Shown: positions 17,998 to 25,425 of the stretch, piece by piece | Layout of the letters: every line of letters begins with the position of its first letter | How positions within the stretch are numbered: position 1 is the stretch's first letter | NCBI GenBank assembly: GCA_027316975.1 | Contig: DAHVFL010000001.1 | Coordinates: 1 to 42,482, forward strand | Source of the DNA: Chloroflexota bacterium | GTDB taxonomy: Bacteria; Chloroflexota; Ktedonobacteria; Ktedonobacterales; Ktedonobacteraceae | Reading direction: 5' to 3' | DNA length: 42,482 bases | The notes under the pieces: generated by a model | Told to the model about the DNA's origin: nothing | Seen by the model: the letters and a program-made list of their open reading frames with translations, nothing else | Databases searched by the model: none | Program-made: the position numbers and the translations under genes

Positions 17998-18067
17998 TGT
18001 CACCCTGAGCGCAGCGAAGGGTCTCACTCGATGAGCCGAGAGATCCTTCGCTGCGCTCAGGATGACA
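17998..18067. repeat. dispersed palindromic repeat between ade and xdhB
   Basis: Arms 17998-18025 and 18040-18067 pair over 28 bases with two mismatches. The sequence belongs to the family also found at 12553-12625 and 37869-37936. It lies in the 178-base gap between ade and xdhB, where it may act as an RNA-processing or termination hairpin. Confidence 0.85.
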
Positions 18068-18111
18068 GGGCCGATTTTGATTAGTAATGTTCATCACCTA
18101 TCCACCGAGAC

Positions 18112-19839
18112 TTAGCTTTGCAATGGAAGCAGCGTGAAGGTCTCACTATCGATCAATCCCTGGTCGGTCAGCTTCAGGGATGGGATCACTGAAAGCGAGA
18201 GAAAGCTGAGCGTCATGCAGGGATGTTCAAGCGTACAGCCCAGCGCTGCGGCGGCAGCATCCAGCGCGCGCAACTGCTGCACCAGTTCGGCGGCGGGCAG
18301 CGGCGACACAAGTCCGCCCAGGGGCAGGGGCACGCGAGCCTGTACGTCTCCATCGACGACACATACAAAACCGCCACCCATTTCCGCGAGGGCGCGGGCC
18401 GCTATCAGTATGTCGTTATCGCTCGCTCCTGCTATCACCAGGTTATGCGCATCGTGCGCCACGCTTGACCCAATGGCCCCCTTGCGCAGCCCAAAGCCTT
18501 TGACCAGCCCCAGACCCACGTTGCCACTGGCATGATGCCGCTCAATTACCACCAGTTTGAGCAGGTCTCGCGTCGGATCAGCCACAATTGCGCCGTCAAC
18601 GATGGAGGCTTCTTCCCGCAAATGCCGCGTCGTAATTTGCCCCGGCTCTATGCCCACCACTTCGACTAACCCCGCTTTGCCCTCTATGCGCAAGTCCTGC
18701 AATGAAATAGCTCCCATACGTATCGTATCAGTCACACCCGTAAAGGGAGTAGCGGGCGCGTCAACCAGTAGTTTCCCGGCCTGAGCCACCAGTTTGCCAT
18801 CTTTATACACCGATTCCACCGCGAAGCTCACCAGGTCATCCAGCACCACCAGGTCTGCTATAAAGTTGGGAGCAATCGCACCCCGGTTGTACAACCGGAA
18901 ATATTGCGCGGTATTATAGGAGGCGAGACGGATAGCTTCAACCGGGTCAAGCCCCAGTTCGATAGCGCGGCGCACCATCGAATCGACATGCCCGCGCGAG
19001 GTCAGGTCCTGCGGATCGCGGTCATCTGTGACGAAGAGGACACGCGGCGGGTGCAGTTCTTTCACCAGTGGTACCAGGTCGTCCAGGTTGCGCGCGGCAG
19101 ACCCCTCGCGGATCATCAGCCACATACCCAGGCGAATACGCTGTCGCGCCTCTTCCAGCGTGGAACATTCATGGTCGGACATCACACCAGCCGTGGCATA
19201 GGCGCACAGGTCGGCCCCGGAGAGTCCGGGGGCATGTCCATCCACGACCAGTCCCCTGCGCTGCGTGGCAAGAATCTTGGCAAGCACCTGCTCATCACCA
19301 TGCAGCACGCCCGGCATGTTCATCATTTCTGCAAGTCCCAGCACGCGCTCGTCTTGTAACAATGGCAACAGGTCATCGGCCATCAAAACGCGATATGAGC
19401 TTTCAAAGGATGAGGCAGGCACGCAAGATGAGAGCATCACATAGGCATTCAGCGGCAGGCCGCGCCCCGATTCAAGCACAAAGCGAATGCCCTCTACGCC
19501 TGACACATTGGCAAATTCATGGGGATCGAGCATTACAGTGGTAACACCACGCGGGACGACGAGGCGCGCGAATTCAGAAAGCACCAGCATGGTACTTTCA
19601 ATATGCATATGCCCGTCCATCAGCGCGGGCGCGAGCCAGCGCCCCTGCAAATCGCGTTCCTGGTGGCCGCGATACCTGCCGCCCGCTTCGCTGATGCCAA
19701 CAACCAGTCCATCAGCCAGGACTACATCGGCGGGATAGCATTCGCCACTACACACGTTTACCAGCCGGGCATTGCGTAACAGCAGATCGGCTGGCTCCTC
19801 ACCCCGCGCAATACGTATGCGGCGTCGAAGTTCTTCCAT
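18112..19839 (-). CDS. ade: adenine deaminase
   Basis: The 575-residue amidohydrolase converts adenine to hypoxanthine and ammonia. The Ade pattern is clear: NVCSGECYPADV, LMDGHMHIESTML (metal HxH), MLDPHEFANVSG, CVPASSFE, VDGHAPGLSG, MSDHECST and the C-terminal domain with SSVAHDAHNLVIAGA and GGLVSPLPA. I chose ATG 19839 because AGAGGAT lies upstream and the protein then begins MEELRRRIRIARGE, as in other Ade proteins; the frame continues to 19914 without a better site. It heads the minus-strand catabolic block and would feed hypoxanthine to the xanthine dehydrogenase encoded next. Confidence 0.93.
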   Translation of the reverse strand: MEELRRRIRIARGEEPADLLLRNARLVNVCSGECYPADVVLADGLVVGISEAGGRYRGHQERDLQGRWLAPALMDGHMHIESTMLVLSEFARLVVPRGVTTVMLDPHEFANVSGVEGIRFVLESGRGLPLNAYVMLSSCVPASSFESSYRVLMADDLLPLLQDERVLGLAEMMNMPGVLHGDEQVLAKILATQRRGLVVDGHAPGLSGADLCAYATAGVMSDHECSTLEEARQRIRLGMWLMIREGSAARNLDDLVPLVKELHPPRVLFVTDDRDPQDLTSRGHVDSMVRRAIELGLDPVEAIRLASYNTAQYFRLYNRGAIAPNFIADLVVLDDLVSFAVESVYKDGKLVAQAGKLLVDAPATPFTGVTDTIRMGAISLQDLRIEGKAGLVEVVGIEPGQITTRHLREEASIVDGAIVADPTRDLLKLVVIERHHASGNVGLGLVKGFGLRKGAIGSSVAHDAHNLVIAGASDNDILIAARALAEMGGGFVCVVDGDVQARVPLPLGGLVSPLPAAELVQQLRALDAAAAALGCTLEHPCMTLSFLSLSVIPSLKLTDQGLIDSETFTLLPLQS

Positions 19840-19984
19840 AGAACCAACTATCCTCTTTGCGTATTTACAATATCTACCATGCGAGATTGACGTTAGTATT
19901 GAACATCGTATCAAAAACTCAGAGCATCGTCGAGAGTCTTGCGCGTGTATATATCATCTAGCGTACAACAAATCTTCAGTGTTT

Positions 19985-20000
19985 GTATACCTAAGTATAC
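19985..20000. promoter_or_regulatory. possible operator upstream of ade (GTATAC-CTAA-GTATAC)
   Basis: Two GTATAC half-sites separated by CTAA form a 16-bp symmetric element about 145 bases upstream of the ade start. GTATAC cores are common in GntR-type operators. No GntR gene lies in the window, so the binding protein is unknown. Confidence 0.3.
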
Positions 20001-20054
20001 TCTCTTGAACAATAACATGGAACGCTTTTCCTCTGAGTGGAATTAAAGTTTTAT

Positions 20055-20113
20055 TGAAAGTGGGATGTGGTAGCAAGCAGCTGCAAATTGCCCGCTACCA
20101 CATCCCACTTTCA
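20055..20113. terminator. hairpin between the URO-D gene and ade
   Basis: Arms 20055-20074 and 20094-20113 are perfect 20-base complements around a 19-base loop. It lies 23 bases beyond the stop of the minus-strand URO-D gene. On that strand AATAAAACTTT follows, which is a weak T-run, so this could be a terminator or a palindromic repeat. Confidence 0.55.
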
Positions 20114-20135
20114 GAAAATATAAACCTGCCTACCA

Positions 20136-21089
20136 TCAAGACAGATTATCCACCAGCCGGCGCGCCATATGCAGCCACTCTTCAGGGTTATCATCGGGAA
20201 TTGAGCAGCCATTCGCGAGGATCAGCCGGCGCCCCTTGACCTGAGAGACGGCCGCCATGATTTCGTTATCGATGGCGGACTCATCGCCATGCGTCAACGG
20301 ACCGCGTTCGTGCAGCCCTCCCATCAGGCATTTTAAGGTCATAGTAGCGGCTTCACTGAGACTTGGCCCGGTCAGGCGATCGCTCCAACTCATAACGGAG
20401 ACAGGATAATCGGTGAAGAGATCAAAATAGAGCTGGTCATCCACTTGTGCCGGGTCAGCATGAACATGCACACTATTCAGCCAGCCGCCAGCGGCGCCTT
20501 GCAAAGCCGCTACATCATAAGGAAGAGCATATTTAACATACTCGTCGCGCGTAAAGTCTGCGGTCGTCGCGCCCATGCACGAGAAAAAGATGCCGCTGGC
20601 TCCCGTCTCAATAGCGCCCTCCATCAGGCGGCGCAAGTTAGCAGCAATCGTACCCAGACCCTCGCCGAAAACCAGCGGATTCTTCCTGCATTCCGCGAGA
20701 GCTTTCTCTTTGCCCATAAAGCGTATGGCATAGGTCATTGGACTAAAGAGCGTCAAGATCAGCGGGTAATCACTTCCCAGTCGCTGGCGCAACAGGCGAA
20801 TGCAGGTAAGCTGCTCGCGAAACATAGGGGTATCCAGGTCAAGGCGAGGCAAGAAACGCATCTGTTCCCCCTCTATCAGAGGATCATCCGGTTGCGGGTA
20901 AGGCAAATCAGGCATAATCTTGACGATATCAAGATTAAATTTCTGCACAAAGAACTCCATCGTCACATCTGCCATGCGCTCGCCCGATCCCGCCGGCTTG
21001 AAATGATGCCAGAAACAGAACGGGACGCGGTCAACGTGTTCTCCCTTGAGCGCGGCGCGCACGCGTTCCCCAGGTGTCATACTACTCAT
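20136..21089 (-). CDS. uroporphyrinogen decarboxylase (URO-D) family protein
   Basis: The 317-residue protein has the URO-D superfamily pattern: TPGERVRAALKGEHVDRVPFCFWHHF at the N-terminus, LILTLFSPMTYA in the middle, and a C-terminal IDNEIMAAVSQ-RRLILANGCSIPDDNP-E motif. The last resembles the catabolic and methyltransferase-like members (MtaA/CmuA-like or uncharacterised) more than HemE. No heme gene is near. ATG 21089 is preceded by AAAGGA. It is transcribed in the same direction as the purine block and ends about 300 bases upstream of ade, with a hairpin between. A corrinoid- or cofactor-linked role is only a suggestion. Confidence 0.75.
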   Translation of the reverse strand: MSSMTPGERVRAALKGEHVDRVPFCFWHHFKPAGSGERMADVTMEFFVQKFNLDIVKIMPDLPYPQPDDPLIEGEQMRFLPRLDLDTPMFREQLTCIRLLRQRLGSDYPLILTLFSPMTYAIRFMGKEKALAECRKNPLVFGEGLGTIAANLRRLMEGAIETGASGIFFSCMGATTADFTRDEYVKYALPYDVAALQGAAGGWLNSVHVHADPAQVDDQLYFDLFTDYPVSVMSWSDRLTGPSLSEAATMTLKCLMGGLHERGPLTHGDESAIDNEIMAAVSQVKGRRLILANGCSIPDDNPEEWLHMARRLVDNLS

Positions 21090-21256
21090 GGATTGTTCCT
21101 TTACTCCTACTATTGCACGTAACGCTGTAGCCAACTCTTCAACGCTTCCACCACAAATTATAACACGTTCAGAACGTCGAAACGGTGATTGTAAACAGGC
21201 CTATTTCCTGCTACAATGCCTCATATAGAGCAGCGCTCATACTAACAGGAGAACCT

Positions 21257-21640
21257 ATGAAAAAACTTGATGTAAGCGAATTACGCGAAGGCCGTGAACT
21301 GGTAACACGCATCAATGAGATTCTGCGCCTGGTCAAAGAAGACGGCGAGACAATCGAGATTACTGACAAAGGTAAAATTGTTGCGCATGTCGTGCCGACA
21401 AATATGCCACAAAAGGCTATCGATGACAAACTGGCTGCGTCTTTGAGAGGAATTGATGAGCTAGCAGCTAAAATCGGAGCGCGATGGAAAAGCAATTTGG
21501 ATGCAGTTGAAGCAGTTCGTGATGTAAGAGATGACACCGCGTGGAATGATTTAAAACAAATAGCTACAGAACTTGATCCTTATTGGCCCGAAAATATTGG
21601 TGCAGTTGAAACTATACACGATTGTAGACGAGAAGTGTGA
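21257..21640 (+). CDS. Phd/YefM-like antitoxin, no toxin partner seen
   Basis: The 127-residue product starts MKKLDVSELREGRELVTRINEIL and contains ETIEITDKGKIVAHVVP, the typical Phd/YefM N-terminal DNA-binding fold of type II antitoxins. ATG 21257 follows AGGAGA. The C-terminal 60 residues (LDAVEAVRDVRDDTAWNDL onward) would be the toxin-neutralising part. The next gene is an interrupted hydrolase, not a PIN, Doc or RelE toxin, so this is an orphan or the toxin lies elsewhere. Confidence 0.7.
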   Translation: MKKLDVSELREGRELVTRINEILRLVKEDGETIEITDKGKIVAHVVPTNMPQKAIDDKLAASLRGIDELAAKIGARWKSNLDAVEAVRDVRDDTAWNDLKQIATELDPYWPENIGAVETIHDCRREV

Positions 21641-21670
21641 GGAGCCGACTCATTAAAGGAGAAAAACTAC

Positions 21671-21888
21671 ATGCCTCTTGATCCCCAGGTCGAAGCCTAC
21701 ATGACTCAGATGGCGGCATTAAACGTACCCCCGCTCAATACATTTACCCCTGAGGCCATTCGCCAGTTAATACAAATGCAGATCGACTCTGGTGCCAGCC
21801 AGTTCGGCGAGCCGGAGCCGATTGCTCACGTTGAAAACCGCGCCATTCCCGGTCCGGCTGGCGACATCCCGGTCAGAATCTATAGTTG
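21671..21888 (+). pseudogene. N-terminal part of an interrupted alpha/beta hydrolase (HSL/lipase family)
   Basis: AAAGGAG then ATG 21671 opens a frame of about 72 residues (MPLDPQVEAYMTQM ... GPAGDIPVRIYS) that ends in TAA at 21890-21892. This is the standard N-terminal cap of acetyl-hydrolase/HSL-type esterases, where VRIY normally leads within about a dozen residues into a strand and the HGGGW oxyanion motif. That motif lies 3.85 kb further on, at about 25740. The gene is therefore split by an insertion, and roughly 10-15 codons between the two parts are missing (family estimate). Confidence 0.85.
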
Positions 21889-21971
21889 CTAAGAATCTGG
21901 GCAAAAAGTATCTGCCCAAACCTTCGCTTTCACCTACGCCCGTTGACGAACGAACTGGGCGGGCGGTTGGA

Positions 21972-23303
21972 CTACGGCCAACCGTTTTGTTGTTTCCATG
22001 CGTGATGCCGTTGCATCAGTAAGGCTTTGACGGCTTGCCTGTCTTTGCAAGTGCGCAGTTCCTCATCTCCCCGGCGGTGCTCAATGTTGATGGCAGCATT
22101 AAGATCGGCGTGTGCCTGATAACCGCACACCTGACAGCAAAACGTTTGCTGATCGGGTCGGTTGGCTCGGTCTGGATAATGACATATGCTACACTCTTGC
22201 GAGGAGTAGGCACTTTTGACTCACGTGGCGACGACGCCGCGCTTGACAGCATTCCAGGCGATCTGTTCGGGGATGTGCGCGAGGTTGGAGGCACGCATGT
22301 AGGCATTCATGGCGCGTGCCTTGTGCTTCATGGTCGCCACTGAGAGATGTTCATACGCAAACTGCGCACCCTCATGCTCGGCAAAGCACTGGTTGACGGC
22401 GCGGTTGATTTCTTGACGGACGTGCCGGGTGAGACGTTGCCCGCTCTTGCTACTGGTGGAGGGAAGCTTCTCGACATTCTTCTTTTCGAGGCATTTGCGG
22501 AGCTTGGCCTTCCGCCGCCGCTTCTCGCGGTCGCGCTTCTGTCGCTCTCGCAGTTTGCCATGAAACGTGCCGTAGTGCTTGCCTGCACTGGTGGTCAGGA
22601 AGTTGGCGATGCCGACATCCACCCCGACGACCGGGGCTGCCGGTTTGGTCTGCACCAGAACGGTTTCATCATAGCTCAGGGTCAACCACCATCCATTACC
22701 GCGCTTGTTGAGCGTCACACTGGTATTACTGGTCTTGCCCGCAAGCGCCTTGCGATGATAGTCTGCCAGCTTGATGGGAACAAATAACTGTTTGCGGAAG
22801 GCGAGGGTGCTGATCTTGAGCCAGTAGTCAAAGCTAGAGTCTTGCGTGGGTTCAAGCACCGCTACATTGACGTTGGCCTGGATGCAGGTCTGTCGAAGTG
22901 TCGGGATGTTCCATTCGCGCCACACTGGTTCTTTGGCCTCTGCATCCAACGTGCCTTCGGCCTCTTGCTGGTGATAGTCCAGCAGGTCATCCAAATAGTC
23001 TTGATACGCCTGTGTGCGATTGGTGCGCCATGACTTCGCGATGCCTGCCGATTGCTGAATAGCAACCCGGTGCCAGCGTTCGGAGAGCGGCGTTGCAAAG
23101 CAGGTGGCCCGAAACTTGTCGGGGTGCTCATCGGTACAAAAAAGGGTGACATACTGTTGGCAGAGCGATAGGTAGACCTGAGCGAGATCGTCGAGCGCGG
23201 CAAGCTTGCCCGCATTGGTCGCTTCCAGTCGGATATGGGTCACAGCTTTGGTGATGGTCTGCGGTTCGTCTTGCCCGGTGTGACGGTAGTTACGCTGCTT
23301 CAT
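21972..23303 (-). pseudogene. tnpB: IS605-type TnpB nuclease with in-frame TGA
   Basis: From ATG 23303 (AGGA eight bases upstream) the frame gives 360 residues, hits TGA at 22221-22223, and then continues in the same frame for 82 residues to TAG at 21972. Before the TGA lie RuvC-I VVGVDVGIANF (Asp 229) and RuvC-II AYEHLS (Glu 318). After it lie SAYSSQECSICHYPDR and CCQVCGYQAHADLNAAINI, that is, the zinc finger and the RuvC-III Asp. A single change such as CGA to TGA would explain it. The truncated product lacks the third catalytic residue and should not cut DNA. Stems at 21898-21918 and 21964-21984 downstream of and across the 3' end are where the guide RNA scaffold of TnpB elements is normally encoded. 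Confidence 0.88.
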
Positions 23304-23346
23304 GATCATGGTCCTACTTCGCTCTGTCTCTTTATACCTCTTCTTT

Positions 23347-23382
23347 GTAAGAGGGGAAGATGCGGTAGTCATCCCCTCTTAC
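23347..23382. repeat. 10-bp inverted repeat upstream of tnpB
   Basis: GTAAGAGGGG (23347-23356) pairs exactly with CCCCTCTTAC (23373-23382) around a 16-base loop. It lies between the unknown gene stop and tnpB. It may be the subterminal hairpin at the left end of the TnpB element. Confidence 0.6.
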
Positions 23383-23390
23383 TCCTACAT

Positions 23391-23861
23391 CTACGAGACG
23401 CGCTGCATGGGACGCGACAATAGAGGTGTCCTCTGCTGCTCACACCAGTTCAGACATACAAACTCCCATTCTGGCAGATACCGCTCGACACTGTCATAGG
23501 AGGTGTACCCCTCGGCGCGAATGCGCTTGATGAGGGTCTTGGCCTCCTCGATATCCGGGAAGCACGCGAACTTCCCCCGCAGTTTGATGCACCCCTGTTT
23601 GCTATGAATACAGCATCTTCCATCGAGGGTGCTGTAGATCGTGTAGCCCCGGTAGTACTCATAGAACAGGGTATAGATGGTGTTCTCGTTACCGATGATC
23701 GGGTCGGTCTCGTGCAGCGTCAACCGCGCCCGCTCGACCAACTCAAGGGGCCGTGCGACCGTCGAGGGTGCGCGATGCTCTCTGACAGGGGCAGGCGCGG
23801 GTTGCCTGCGCCTGCGGTTCTTTGGCAGGCGATGCGGGTTCCCGTACTTCCTACGCTGCAT
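23391..23861 (-). CDS. unknown basic protein, co-transcribed with the sigma-like gene
   Basis: I do not recognise this 156-residue product. From ATG 23861 (GAAGGAG upstream) the first 35 residues are very basic and Pro-rich (MQRRKYGNPHRLPKNRRRRQP), as if to bind nucleic acid. The rest is a compact region containing YYRGYTIYSTLDGRCCIH, a Cys-containing middle and FPDIEEAKTLIKRIRAEGYTSYDS. The start codon overlaps the last 11 bases of the sigma-like gene, so the two are translationally coupled and probably work together. A longer frame to 23987 only runs inside the sigma gene and is unlikely. Confidence 0.65.
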   Translation of the reverse strand: MQRRKYGNPHRLPKNRRRRQPAPAPVREHRAPSTVARPLELVERARLTLHETDPIIGNENTIYTLFYEYYRGYTIYSTLDGRCCIHSKQGCIKLRGKFACFPDIEEAKTLIKRIRAEGYTSYDSVERYLPEWEFVCLNWCEQQRTPLLSRPMQRVS

Positions 23862-24996
23862 GGCTCGTACTCCTTCGTGCTTTGAGGAAATCGATGGCCG
23901 TTTTCTTCGCGACGCCTGCCTCTTTTGAAAGCCTCGGACTGGTGACTCGCACACCCTGCGCTTCCAGTCGCGTACAGACTGTCTCAAGCTTCTGCTGGCG
24001 TTGTCGCGCTCTGCCCTCTTTGGGGGTCTCGCTGCGGTGCAGGCGCAGGAACATCAGCGCGTGGTCAATGCTGATTCCTACCTCTTTTGCCAGCCGGCGT
24101 CCGGTGACGATCACACCCTGCCCTTGCAGGTCGAGACATCCCTGCAACAGCGCGGCTTCCTGCTCCGGGGTAATGGTGTAGGTATTGTGGGCATCAGGGT
24201 AGAGAATGTAGGGTTTGCCGTTCCTTGTGCCGAGCGTTGCCTTGCCAAGAGCCAGCGCTCTCAACCGGGCGATGGCATCCCGTTCGGTGGTCAGGATGAG
24301 CCTGCGGTCAAGCCCTAAGAGACGGGCAATCTCGTTGGTGGTGTGCCTGCGCTCGTTGTCATCGGAAAGGCCGTAGCGCAAGCGGAAAATGGCCTGGGCG
24401 CGTGGGGAGAGATAGGAGAGCAGTGTGTCCACCTGGGCGCGTTGCTGCGGGTCACGCTCCGGCGCGGCCTCGGTGGGCAACAGAGGTGTGGCCTGCGGTT
24501 CTTCCAGGTCGTCGGTGTCGAACCATTCCATTTGCTCATCCAGACTGAGCAGGTGATCGAGCGCATCGATCAGGTTGGCGTCTCCCCGTTCGCGCGCCCG
24601 TGTCCATACCCCGTGGTTGATTTTGACCAGACCATCGTTGATGCTGGCACCTTTGACCCTCCCGCGCAGCCAGGCCGCAAGGTAGCTGGTCAGGTCTTCA
24701 ATCTGGGTGAGATCGCTGCGGATAATCACCTCGACCACCGTCAGGTTGGCCTCCCCGATAAGGTCAGGTAGATCGCGGTGATAGCGTGACTTGGGACAGA
24801 GATCAATGGCGAAGTACTTGGCGAGCGACAGGTAGCTCTCGATCAGTTGGTGCTTGATTTGAGTCGGATTGTCGGCTGTTGGAAGACCGGTGATGAGGTG
24901 CCGACGTTGCTCTTCCGAAAGGCGCGGCAGGCGTTTCAGGTCAGCGTAGTAGTACGCTTGATCGTAGGTGGTGTAGTTGGTGATGGTTTGTGTCAT
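23851..24996 (-). CDS. sigma-70-family factor with duplicated C-terminal HTH units
   Basis: The 381-residue protein looks like an RNA polymerase sigma factor. Residues about 45-135 resemble region 2 (LIESYLSLAKYFA, LPDLIGEANLTVVEVI, LTSYLAAWLRGRVK). After an acidic spacer, residues about 193-246 match region 4 (LSPRAQAIFRLRYGL, TTNEIARLLGLDRR, AIARLRAL). The tail is unusual: residues 288-321 (QGVIVTGRRLAKEVGISIDHALMFL) and 342-375 (QGVRVTSPRLSKEAGVAKKTAIDFL) are two copies of one helix-turn-helix-like unit. ATG 24996 has AAGGGAA upstream. A strong promoter lies 225-250 bases before the start. Being inside an insertion with tnpB suggests it drives genes of the element, but this is inference. 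Confidence 0.78.
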   Translation of the reverse strand: MTQTITNYTTYDQAYYYADLKRLPRLSEEQRRHLITGLPTADNPTQIKHQLIESYLSLAKYFAIDLCPKSRYHRDLPDLIGEANLTVVEVIIRSDLTQIEDLTSYLAAWLRGRVKGASINDGLVKINHGVWTRARERGDANLIDALDHLLSLDEQMEWFDTDDLEEPQATPLLPTEAAPERDPQQRAQVDTLLSYLSPRAQAIFRLRYGLSDDNERRHTTNEIARLLGLDRRLILTTERDAIARLRALALGKATLGTRNGKPYILYPDAHNTYTITPEQEAALLQGCLDLQGQGVIVTGRRLAKEVGISIDHALMFLRLHRSETPKEGRARQRQQKLETVCTRLEAQGVRVTSPRLSKEAGVAKKTAIDFLKARRSTSHAA

Positions 24997-25122
24997 GCGT
25001 GTTCCCTTCCAATCGTGTTATCGGGTGAAAACTTGACAGGTCGGGCGTCTCTGTGCCATGAATCTAGGCTGAGAGTGCCCGTAGGACTACTTAACAGGGG
25101 ACTACGTGTGTGCTCTCGTATG

Positions 25123-25155
25123 CTGACCTTGCCATGTACTAGACGGCAAGGTCAG
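25123..25155. terminator. 11-bp hairpin in the sigma-gene leader; terminator-like on plus strand
   Basis: CTGACCTTGCC (25123-25133) pairs perfectly with GGCAAGGTCAG (25145-25155). On the plus strand TTTCTTTTC follows, as in an intrinsic terminator, although no plus-strand gene lies upstream. On the minus strand it sits in the 5' leader of the sigma-like gene and could be a regulatory stem. Confidence 0.6.
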
Positions 25156-25220
25156 TTTCTTTTCGTGTCTTCTTCTCTTTATCACCTCCTTAATATCATC
25201 CTTTGGCATACTCTGATAGG

Positions 25221-25249
25221 AGTATAAAATAATCTTCAAGAAAAGTCAA
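25221..25249 (-). promoter_or_regulatory. strong sigma-70-type promoter for the sigma-like gene
   Basis: On the minus strand TTGACT (25249-25244), a 17-base spacer and TATACT (25226-25221) match the consensus. Transcription would start near 25213, giving a leader of about 215 bases with the hairpin at 25123-25155. A strong AAGGAGGTGAT in the leader (about 25183-25193) has no start codon at the right distance. Confidence 0.75.
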
Positions 25250-25367
25250 CTCTATTAGTGCTTTATAATCTGTTTTACATATTTAACAATATTTTTCATA
25301 CGTGAGTATGCAGAAATATCTATCTTGATGCTATGTTGGGAAGGCTAGCACATGGATAGGAAAGGAG
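25250..25367. other. AT-rich divergent promoter region
   Basis: The gap between the sigma-like gene and the HTH gene is clearly more AT-rich than its surroundings and contains two divergent near-consensus promoters. I see no gene in it. Confidence 0.6.
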
Positions 25368-25396
25368 TTGACCGCAGGGATCATACATACTATAAT
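25368..25396 (+). promoter_or_regulatory. near-consensus promoter of the HTH gene
   Basis: TTGACC (25368-25373), a 17-base spacer and TATAAT (25391-25396) lie 30 bases before the ATG at 25426. Confidence 0.8.
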
Positions 25397-25425
25397 AGGC
25401 CCATTACTGTTAAGAGAGGGTGCAT

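Noticed and set aside
22221..22223. TGA in tnpB as a selenocysteine codon
   Set aside because: No SECIS-like stem was evident right after it, TnpB is not a known selenoprotein, and the position is not catalytic. A point mutation is simpler.
25102..25209. 35-codon leader peptide before the sigma-like gene
   Set aside because: The ATG would be only about 4 bases from the predicted transcript start with no ribosome-binding site. Mentioned as a possibility but not annotated as a gene.
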